Assembly (NCBI RefSeq): GCF_024763615.1
Contig: NC_077223.1
Location: forward strand, 16,616,001-16,680,000
DNA length: 64,000 nt
Reading direction: 5' to 3'
Origin: Phlebotomus papatasi
Lineage: Eukaryota; Arthropoda; Insecta; Diptera; Psychodidae
Shown: piece after piece, positions 55,103-64,000 of the stretch
Numbering within the stretch: position 1 is the first letter of the stretch
Layout of the letters: every line of letters starts with the position of its first letter
Program-made: the position numbers and the translations under genes
Notes under the pieces: model-generated
The model's input: only the letters and a program-made list of their open reading frames with translations
Databases searched by the model: none
Told to the model about the DNA's origin: nothing

Positions 55103-57306
55103 TATACAATTTTAAGTTCATTAAATCCAGCATTTAGCTATCAATATGAAGTCAGGATTTCTAAAAAGTCATGCATTCCATAACGTTTCAAATTTTCTGA
55201 AATTCTGTAAACCCTGCCTAGAGTCAGGGTTGATGTGTTGAGACGCTGGCATACATCAAATCCACAAAATGAAAATCAATGTTAATGGAAAATGTTTATG
55301 AATGTTTCATGCACTCATCGCACCCTCAGCAAGATACCAAAACTGAGGGTTGGGCTGAAAGTCGTGATGACGATGTGGGTGGGTTGGTAAATGAAGGTGA
55401 TGAGGAGTTTGCTCTTGTGCACGGAGGTACATCATCAGCGGGTGCTGCTGTTGGGTACTTAAGGCCTCACAAGAGTACGCCACACCGGAAGATGCTCTCT
55501 GGGTAAATGTGGTGTCTGGCAATAAAGTTAATTTTTTCACCTCTCCCGCATGCCATATTCATTATTCATCCCTTATCGCGGTGCCTTTGGTGCTGTAATG
55601 AGCTTCTCCAAGTGCAACACTCTTCTTGTCGCCAAGTGGAAAGGTAGAAACCGCAATACCCTGCCTCCTGGTCTCAACTATTCTGGCCTCCCTGAGCTCT
55701 TAAGTATCACTCAAAATTGTTTTTCTTCTATCCGGAAAGTAATTCCTTTTCGCCCAGAATTTGATCGATTTGCAAGAGAGGACACCGCGTTCTTGCTTAT
55801 TTTCGAACACTATAATTGGGTTAAGTTCTGCAGCCGGTATTTTCGCGCGCGCGAAGAAACTTTCACGGTAATTTAACTCGTGATAAGCCAAAGTAGTTTT
55901 CCGTCGACTCATAAATTATTCTCATGCTCCAGGCTTGGGTATTTTATGAAGAGTATGGGGTACAATTCAGACGTTCAAATTGAGAACTATTTTCAAAGGA
56001 AAAGTTGAGGCTTTTGTTGTGCCAAATCATACCTCAACTTGGAAAATGTTTCGCCCCCTTATCAGGCCTTCGATTGCTATATGCAATCCAATAAATGGCT
56101 GTGAATTTTCCAATTCATCTGCTTTTGAACATTCTTTATATCCTATGGAAATTATATAGTCTACATTTATATGTGCAGTGCATTCACTACCGTTTTTGGA
56201 ATTAGATAAAAATCAATTTGAGAAAATTCCTAAGATGTTTTATGAAAGTCTGAAATTTATTTATACTTTTATTTAAATTAAATTGAAATAAAAATTCAAG
56301 ACAAGGACAGTATAAAACTGTGTTTATTGTCATTTCTTATTAATATCTATTTCAATATTGCTTTTGAATTTGGATTAGTTTTTTTTAAATTATTTGGTAT
56401 GTAAATGTACCCCCGTGAAGATTATGCTTCATGTATATTTTAAGACCTTCCGTTTTAACTGTGAGAAAATTCCTAGAAAATCGTAAAATATTAATATTTC
56501 TTTTTGATAATCTTTTACTGAATCTATTACCTCGTTGCATTAAGCGAAAGATTCTTCAATAAATTCTTATGGTAAGAAACATCAACCTTCCCTGCATTAT
56601 CAGCATGCAATTTCCCCATGGAATCATCCCAACAATTTTCCATAAAATTGGAAAAAAAATCCAATAAAATTCCCATATGCAGTATTTTTCATCAATTCTC
56701 TGTTTATCACGTCTCACAAGGAATTTTCTCAGCACTTCAGAGTTTCACATCAGCTAAAAGCAAATGAGTTTTGTGTCGTATCACTTCTCAATCATTTTCA
56801 GTAATTTAACCTCATGCACTGTATCGATTGTGCAGGTACTGGAAAAATCACCATGATTTTACCATCATTTTGCACAGAAGCAATGAGGGAGCTTTATTCG
56901 CTTGCAAAAATAAATGGATTCAAATTGGGGTAAGTCTTCACCTTTCCCAATCGAAAATATGCTACTTCTTGATGCACATCAGGAAAAATTTTAGGTGCTT
57001 TTTCAATGCACGATTGGTGAAAAGTTCAAATTTGTATTCTTAGTCTCGCTGGTGGTACATATCATGAGTCCCAGGTTCCGCACAATTTGTGATAAAACTT
57101 CTGGAGAAGTGACTAAAACAGAATAAAAATCACCCTCTTGTGAGTAAATACGTTAATTTTTATTCAAGAGCTGGTAAAAATAAAAGATAGTTCCTGGTGA
57201 ATCTTAACGATAAAATTGATAGTTATTTTTGGATTCAAAGCAAGCGTTCTTCAATAATTTTGAACACAGATTTATTTTTAATTCCTTATAAGTCAAAGAT
57301 AGTTTA
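55103..57306. other. Unique, gene-free stretch
   Basis: 55280-55900 is less AT-rich with opposing frames (75 and 108 codons plus; 77 and 70 minus). One minus frame is histidine/glutamine-rich, from a CATCATC-like composition. No domain, no repeat partner. Confidence 0.4.
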
Positions 57307-57870
57307 GGGGAGACCAGGTCAAATTTAGCCAGCAAATTAAGCTTTTTCTTCCGTGAAAAAAGACTGAAAAGTGCGAGAAACAGTATTTTTTAAAAATAGG
57401 ACTATTACCGTTACTTTCCCGATGCGTCACCGATTGTGACCGATGCAGTTGGGTTCAGAATTAAAAGATCTTTCAAAAATGTCCAAATTTGTCCAAATCC
57501 GTTGAAAATTAGGCCCTCCAGGTTGGTTGACCTTTGACCTTCAATAATTCAAGATGGCGAATTTTCCGGTGATAGGTATCTAAGGACGAAATGTTCAGCT
57601 GGACTACCTCCATAACATATCCAAAAATGAAGGAAATCGTCAGGGCCAATTTTTTACAAGGTCATAAAACATGTTTTTTGGAGGGGTTAGAAGGGGTGGG
57701 GGGTATTTTGAATAAGTTAGTTAGATAGAATGTATTGACTTCTGGGGGGGTCACTGAAAACCGGAAGTCAATATCTCTTACCGTTTAGCAGCTAGGATGG
57801 TGAAAAGTTGAAAAAAAAGTTGATTGTGAAAACTGCTCTCTCTTGGAATTCGAGCAGTTAAAAATGATAA
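57307..57870 (+). repeat. GGGGAGACCAGGT repeat, longer copy
   Basis: Starts GGGGAGACCAGGTCAAATTT after a TA and includes CCAGCAAATTAAGCTTTTTC (as at 38527). Its right part matches 18010-18375: ACATATCCAAAAATGAAG, GTCATAAAACATG near a GGGGTTAG tract, TATCTCTTACCGTTTAGC and GGAATTCGAGCAGT. It links the two dispersed families. No right terminal repeat identified. Confidence 0.6.
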
Positions 57871-58067
57871 AGAAACTGTTAATTAGCTTTTTTGATAGCC
57901 TCAATTAAGCGTTCTTGGAAATTAGAACAGAACCTCCTGTGCGAATTTAACTAAGTTGCATCGACTGTAATGATTCAACTACAATCAGACCAATTCCTAT
58001 GGATAATATTCAATCCACAATCTCTATTTTATAGTTACTTATCAGAAACCTTGTTTGACTATATTCT

Positions 58068-58800
58068 CCGCGGTATTGGTAAAAATCACGAAAAGGCTAA
58101 AATCCCGATGGCAAAAATCCCAATAGCCAAATTCTAGAGTGGATCGTAGTCCCGAATAACAAAAAATCCCAAATGGATCAAAATCACAAAAATACAAAAT
58201 CTTGAAAGCCCAAATTCCGAATTAATCGTAATCCCGAGTAGCAACAATCCGGAATAGGTCAAAATCCCGAAAAGCCAAAATTCCCAAAATCCGAAATCCC
58301 GGAAAACCAAAATCCTGAAAGCCAAAATTCCGAAAGCCCAAATCCCGAATGGGTTGTAACTCAAATAGCCAAATCCCAAATGGGTCAAAATCCCGAAAAG
58401 CCAAAATTCCAAAAAGGGCGAAATCCCGAAAGCAAAAATCCCGAAATGCAAAATCCCGAAAGCCATAATCCTAAAATCCATAATTCCGAAAGCCAAATTC
58501 ATGCACAAATTATTAAAAGTATCTCAACTATTCCTACTATAGCACCTGCGCCTATTGGAGGCAAAGGGAAAATTTTTGTATTTTGTATTGTATTTCGTCT
58601 CTTTCAGGATTTTAACCATTCGGAATTTGGACTTTCGTAAATTTGACTTTCGAGATTTTGGGTTTTCGGAAATTTGGCTTTCCTGAATTTTCGTTTTTCG
58701 TGATTTTTGTTTTTCAAAATTTCAACCCATTCAGGATTTTGTATCTTCATGATTTCGGCATTTCGGGATTTTGGCTTTCGGGGTTTTATCCGGCACCGGC
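58068..58800. mobile_element. Foldback element built of ATCCCGAAAGCC words, long copy
   Basis: From 58068 to about 58500 the words AAAATCCCGAAAGCC, CAAATCCCGAATGGGT and variants repeat about every 14-32 bp; from about 58610 to 58790 the same words run inverted (GGGATTTTGGCTTTCGG). A ~100 bp non-repeat middle (about 58505-58605) matches the middle of 36096-36325. Ends GGTAAAAATCACGAAAA and GGGGTTTTATCC are loosely inverted. Translating the array gives a fake FGILAFGI-type repeat protein on the minus strand (58134-58508). Known foldback elements (Drosophila FB, Galileo) have arms with internal tandem repeats; that parallel is an inference. Confidence 0.82.
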
Positions 58801-58925
58801 TCTCCGTATAGATATTTTGTTTGAGTTACAGCTAATAAGGCCACCATGAAATAAACTTTGTTTCCGACTTCAATAAACTTCAGGTCCATATTTCGCCTAA
58901 CCTTCTCAATATTAATGAAAAGAGC

Positions 58926-59015
58926 TGCCGAAACGTCCCACGCTTTTGAAATGCTCGAACTTGTGACTTAGATGCTACACCTCAAAAAAAATTTCGCACA
59001 TCATTTATAGTTTAC
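58926..59015 (+). repeat. Fragment of the AATGCTCGAAC repeat
   Basis: AAATGCTCGAACTTGTGACT, GATGCTACACCTCAAA and TTTCGCACATCATTTATAG match 17640-17710. Confidence 0.75.
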
Positions 59016-59195
59016 GCGGATTTAATATAGATTGTTCTTCCGGTGATTTGATATTCCGGTTTTGAGTGGTTTTTTGCTTCACTCAAATTTCTCAGAAGTA
59101 CATTTTACTTGAATTTAGAATAAAAATGAGTTATCGCAATTTAAGTCAGTGTAATCAATTCGCCCGGGGTGCTGTATTCTCCCATGGTTTGGTAT

Positions 59196-59475
59196 CAAAC
59201 GCCTGGCAAGTTGACCTTTTATATGGAGCTATATGAAGCCAATTCCTAAATTGATCTCGGACTCAGCTCACAGTGCTCCAAGGAAAAAAATTTATTTAAA
59301 CAAAAATTTAGTGTATTATCCCCCATACGGAAAGGTATCTTATAAATACGGAAAAACTTCTCGCTTTTTAAATATTTAGCATAACGATTACGACTGCAGA
59401 AAAATTCCCATACGCATTTGTATGTGAAAGTAAGAAATTGGCTTCAACTTTGAAGGCCACTTGCCGGGGACTAGC
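59196..59475. mobile_element. hAT-like MITE (CCTGGCAAGTTGACC), copy 2
   Basis: Collinear with 38648-38934 (TATATGGAGCTATATGAAGC, CTCAGCTCACAGTG, ACGGAAAAACTTCTCGC). Inverted ends CCTGGCAAG and CTTGCCGGGG. Direct repeats TTGGTAT flank it at 59189-59195 and 59476-59482. Confidence 0.85.
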
Positions 59476-59631
59476 TTGGTATATAGTTTTATCTTTAGTA
59501 TGCTATCTTAAGTCGTCCTTGATGTGCCTAATACAAGCTTTAGACCTAAGGTTTATCCAAAGGAGCTTAAATTCTCTTATTTTATTATCAAGAAAGATTT
59601 TTTTAATGACTTGAGAATAGATAATAACCCA

Positions 59632-59775
59632 TTAAGGACGAGTGGGACACCGGTGTCCCAAAAACGAAAATATCTATTTCTGACTATTTAGAGAACAAAA
59701 TAACTTTCTATAGTCCAAAAAAAAAATGTTTTTTGGTTCTTAGAACACCGGTGTCCAACCCGCCTATAAAGGATG
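59632..59775. mobile_element. ~145 bp piggyBac-like MITE (GGACACCGGTGTCC)
   Basis: GGGACACCGGTGTCCC near the left and GAACACCGGTGTCCAACCCG near the right are inverted, with TTAAGGAC at the left edge and AAAGGAT at the right edge. The left TTAA suggests piggyBac-type insertion; the right TTAA is not intact. Confidence 0.6.
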
Positions 59776-61095
59776 AAGATCCCATGGTTCATTTTCTTTA
59801 AAAAAAATAAATAAAACAATAAAATTGTTCGTTATTTCAATTTTCGGGAATTTAAGGAGCTGAGCTAAACCTTCAGTGCGAAGGCCGTATAAGTTTTTGT
59901 TCAAGCTTCTCATCTTCTTTTATGACATTTTTACTAAAAAAAATCGAAATAATGCTCTATACTTACCAATGAAATACCCAAAATACCCCTTGTTTGCAAT
60001 GTTTTGTAATGCTTAATAAATTAAATTATGTCACTAAATCTGAAAGGTGATTTTGAAATAAAGTTTACCTTTACAGAACAAAAGAGTCGTTAAAAATAGA
60101 AATAATTTGAATGAAAATGAAAAATTTTGATTGATTAGATTGAAAAAGGTCCTGCCATATTAAAGGATATGTGAAATGGGATATGTGGGTGGTTTAACGT
60201 ATTCTGTGTCGTATTTGTGAAGAATATAAAACATTCAATTGACAAACATAAGAGATCCAGATAAAGATGTGCAAAAAAGGGGAGGATATAGCGGCAATAT
60301 TTAAGTATCTAATGACACAAAAGTCGGCATTTGTGACTATATTAATTGCGACATTCTCTGGTGCGTCATTTCAATTTGCCTCATACCCCCAAAAGATAAA
60401 GACCCTTTTGCGCCAACATAGTAGATGGGGCACCCCCATATTTATTTATCCAAAACGACAAGAGTGTGCAGGAGAAAAGGGATGAATCATGAAAAAGGGG
60501 GCAGGACGAGTGAGAGAGAGTACTTTAATATTTATTCAAAGCAATTTTATTACAAACACATTTGCCTCACCATGTCGCATTCAGGGAAAGATTTATATTT
60601 TCCAAAAAGCTCGTATATTTCGAAGTTGGAGTGGAATTTATGTTAATATGGATTGCATTTTCCACTGTAGCGCATCCTGACTGCACATACATGAGCTTAA
60701 GTGCTCTCGCCATACATGGGCTTTTGCATACCGCCCACACCCCAAAATCAACTTGCCTTTTCCTATATTTTCGACTAGCATGAGCTCATCCTATATTACT
60801 TCATTCTAAGAATTTATAGGTTCACGCTATGCACCACCTCATTGAGCTTTTATTCTCTTTGTGGTTGTCGTGCTTTACGTCTTTTGCATCGAGATCAGAC
60901 AATAAAACAAAAACATATTCGAAGAATAATTGTGCAACAAAAGAACTTTTGTTTAATACTAAAACAATAGCAGACAAAATATTTTGAAAAACGAACCGTT
61001 AAAGCACCATTTTGGACGCATTATATTTTATATTGCCTATATTTGAAGAGCTTCATAACATGAGGTTTTGTATAGCGATTTTCCGTAGCATTCCG
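59776..61095. other. Unique, gene-free stretch
   Basis: No repeat partner. Overlapping plus-strand frames at 60267-60783 in several phases show no domain. Confidence 0.4.
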
Positions 61096-61097
61096 TA

Positions 61098-61523
61098 GGG
61101 TAAATGTGCCAAATTCCGGCCAGCTTGCAATTTCGGCCACCCTTTTCGTTCCTCGAATTTCCATGAACTTTTAGATTTTACGTACTCTAAAGATTATACA
61201 ATGCAAAGAATAACAAAAAAAGTAGCTTCGACAAACGAGATGACGTGAAAAAGATATTAGAAGAATTCCCGAAGCGCAAGAAACTATGAGAATGAAGGTG
61301 GCCGAAATAGGGCACCAAAGCAATGTCTATATTTTTATTCATTTTAAAATGTCTTAAGAATGATTATAGAGTAAATAAAGACGTTAAACTCTTTAAAAGG
61401 TTCCAAGCAACACTCTTTAAGAAGAAAGAATAAAAAAAATCAATTTGAATTTAAAATATTACATTTTAAACTTGACACTTTGACGCTTGCATGCAACTGT
61501 GCCGAAATTTGGCACACTTACCC
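61098..61523 (-). mobile_element. 426 bp TA-flanked element, GGCCGAAA type, copy 2
   Basis: Reverse complement of 8996-9420 over its full length. TA at 61096-61097 and 61524-61525. Ends GGGTAAATGTGCCAAATTCC and AATTTGGCACACTTACCC. Confidence 0.9.
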
Positions 61524-61525
61524 TA

Positions 61526-63337
61526 TATCTTTTTTGTTCACTGCTATAACTTAATAAATGGTACTTTATATAACTGCAAATCGAAATCTTTTCGTTATTA
61601 AACATTATAGTGACTTCTAAAAATAAACTACTAGATCTCTATTATTGTCACAATTGAGGTTATTTCACTTTGGTAGAAAAAAGTGAAATTGCTCTTCATG
61701 AAAAATTCGCTGGGGAAATAAACAAACTTTCTGCTGAAGATTGGGGAGGTGGAGAAATTGCTTCGATGGCTTATTTAGTTTATCTTTTTCTCTTTGCCAA
61801 AACAATTCAGAGGTGTTTCTCCAGCAATTCCCACGGGAACATTTTCCATTTGTTGGCTGAGATGGGCAAAAAAAAAGCCACAACAGTCATTTGGCTCAGC
61901 TCGGAAAAATTCATCGCGAGAAAATTGACTTTTGTCTCCTCGGGGGAAAAATCACTACTCATAAAAGTTCTACAATCCCGTGGGATTTATTTTTTGATGC
62001 GTTAACAGTAAAGGATTTTCCGCAAGATGTCACTTGCATCGTGTTACAATTCAAAAAAGTCGCAAAGCCGCCATTTTGGACGCCAAGAATCTCCGTATTT
62101 TGAACATTCTGTTGAATAGAAAAAAAAGGAAAAAAAAAGAATATCAAGTGGATTTTGTCGCTTAAAGACGTCACTGGGATTTTGCTAGTTCACGATGAAT
62201 TCACCCATTGCGAAGGAGGACTGAAAAAGTCTGTCACGTCGTCTTAATTCCATGTTGTGAGCATAGATGTTGAGGTGGGTGGGATGGAGGGTTGGATTTC
62301 TCTGGTAAATTAATGAATCTTCCACGAAGCTTTTTCGGTTAGGAAGTATTAAAACACACACCAGACTGACAATCGATCTTCCTGGCGACAAACTTAAGTC
62401 TCTTCATTCACTGACATTCTGTCTTTGAACAACATTCATCCCCTAACATATATCGTCTTCCAAAGAAGAATGTCAAGTTACGACTGCAGAAGCATGAAAT
62501 TGCCATGGAGTTGAATTCAATTAAGAGGCACCCGGAAAGTGATGTGATTTTTGGTTGGAAGTTCTCGAGAAAATTGATTTTACCAACGAAGATATGCAAA
62601 TTTTTCACACAACTTTCCTTGCAGCTAGCCATAAGGAATCTGCATGAGGTGAACTGCAAGAGACTTCATAAATTTCCATTTCGATGAAAATATTTAAATT
62701 TTCTACTCAAAGGCATACAACTTGCAAGGAAAAAAAATATCCTTCAGCAATTTAAATTTTCCACAGAAATTTCCAATAGGAAAGTGGTTGGGGGGAAGCT
62801 CTTATATGGCAACTTTGTGTGCTATTGAGAAGATTGATAACAAATATGTCAGAGGGAATCTTTAAGATTAATCATCGTGCTCAGTTGAGTGTTCACCAAA
62901 ACTAAACTCATTAGATGAGGGAGCAGACTTCTATGAATTTCCGGGTGGGATTTTCAGAGCAGATTCTCAGGGCGCGATATGGATTTTTCACACCCTCCAT
63001 TTAGTTGAGGACGTCGCTATTCATTAGATAGGAGAAAGATTATAAATTTTCCATTCAATCTACATGATGCATTCCTTTCTAAAAGATTGATAGGACACGA
63101 TTAATTATGAGAACATTGTCACAAGAAAATCTTTTATTGCTGATGTATTTCTACAATGGAAAATTATGAAATTTAATAGGGGCAGGTCCAATTTTTCAGA
63201 TAGACTTTATTTCAAGCACGGCAGATATTCTCATACTTATTATAAAGAGGGTGAAAAAGTTACAGATAGCTGAAGCTTTTTAAATATTCATTTTCATTTA
63301 CCAAACACTTAACGAAACCAAAATAGTTTCTCTTGGA
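61526..63337. other. Unique, gene-free stretch
   Basis: 61660-62690 is less AT-rich and holds a 111-codon plus frame at 61670-62005 opposed by minus frames; no domain recognised. No repeat partner. Confidence 0.4.
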
Positions 63338-63339
63338 TA

Positions 63340-63918
63340 GGGTAAAGGCTCATAATTTTGGACAGTCTGCTGATAAGCATCGATATTCCAAGTTTGAAGT
63401 GCGATATTTTCAATACTAATTGATTTTGGAAAACACCTGTCCAAAATAAGGAGTATCACCTCACTGTTGAATGTCTTAAAAAATTTCCCATTTTTCACAC
63501 GAAAAATCTAATTCACAAGGCAAATCTCACTTCAGGTCAAATATACAAATCACTACTAACGTGAATCAACACAATATTCAATGAATATTCAATAATATCA
63601 CTCAAAAAAGCGAAGAAACATTGTTAGTACTTCACCACAGCTAAATAAGACTGAAGTAAATACGAAGTTCTATCATATTTCTCGTAAGCAATTGCTCACA
63701 CTGAATTTTCAACACAGCCATTTTAACTCAGATCATATTCAAAATTTAACGTATTTAGTGTTAAAGTCTTCCAAAAAGAACGAGTATTTAGATGAAATTC
63801 ATTATTCATCATGTATTGAAATAAAAATCCATGATTTCAATCAATTTATTTTTAGTGTCCAATTTTATCCTCAAAGTGTCCAAAATAAGAAACTGGTCAA
63901 AATTATGAGCCTTTCCCC
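63340..63918 (+). mobile_element. 579 bp TA-flanked element, GGACA type, copy c (internally deleted)
   Basis: Both ends intact: GGGTAAAGGCTCATAATTTT at the left, and the inverse GGGGAAAGGCTCATAATTTT at the right; TA at 63338-63339 and 63919-63920. Compared with 10802-11869 it lacks roughly 490 bp, joined at about 63427 (ATTGATTTTGG to AAAACACCTGTCC). The 87-codon frame at 63692-63955 matches the frames at 11643 and 50249 only through DNA homology. Confidence 0.9.
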
Positions 63919-64000
63919 TATTGGCTATTTGAAAAATAGCCAATATCTATCCTAAATCTCTATCCTTTATCTATCATAAATTTGGACAGTTACAGTATTA

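Noticed and set aside
55307..55540. Histidine/glutamine-rich frame as a transcription-factor fragment
   Set aside because: The composition arises from CATC/GATG-rich DNA; no DNA-binding domain and an equally long frame lies on the other strand.
58134..58508. Minus-strand open frame with FGILAFGI-type periodic protein
   Set aside because: The periodicity comes from translating the short DNA words of the foldback arm; a second overlapping frame shows the same effect.

Overview
The window looks like non-coding DNA, intergenic or deep intronic, from an AT-rich animal genome. A dipteran insect is the best guess. The signs are the dense load of short TA-flanked and TTAA-flanked elements, one spliced pogo-type transposase relic with insect-like splice sites, and no open reading frame above about 150 codons. 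Sand fly or mosquito is plausible, but the sequence itself does not prove it. I found no protein-coding host gene, rRNA, true tRNA, CRISPR array or bacterial feature. Short open frames occur on both strands and mostly overlap one another; I recognise none except the transposase fragment.

Layout. 1-6970: an old ~1.2 kb repeat, seven-copy-family CACTGAGA MITEs (six of the seven lie here, four of them clustered at 4472-5792), a piggyBac-like TTAA element and three small palindromic elements. 6970-12930: mostly unique DNA holding two related TA-flanked elements (GGCCGAAA and GGACA types) and one small MITE. 14160-15160: a 1 kb TA-flanked element packed with a palindromic word and containing a 73-bp-arm hairpin. 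15900-19350: a GC-richer island, two further palindromic MITEs, a ~750 bp dispersed repeat and a minisatellite-bearing foldback. 21760-33280: two GGGGCAAAAAGT elements, a diverged relative, a ~1.35 kb repeat with internal tandem units, a tRNA-like SINE fragment and a GGCGAGAAGTGG element. 34922-38321: a 3.4 kb TA-flanked element carrying a foldback and a near-perfect 302 bp hairpin. 38512-42960: an hAT-like MITE, the pogo-like transposase relic, and a GGGGCAAAAAGT element split by a 2.3 kb element with ~490 bp inverted arms. 43460-63920: more MITEs, many nested, including second copies of several families seen earlier.

How the parts relate. Many elements share one design: they start GGGG or GGGT next to a TA dinucleotide, end with the mirror image, and repeat a family-specific word at the ends and just inside. 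Some families share an internal backbone but differ in this word, which suggests non-autonomous elements radiating under different transposase recognition. The only transposase remnant is pogo-like (Tc1/mariner superfamily, TA target), and it is fused directly to one of these elements. Two foldback elements built from arrays of short words form a second unusual group. Coordinates of unique stretches are given so the reader knows what was examined and found empty.
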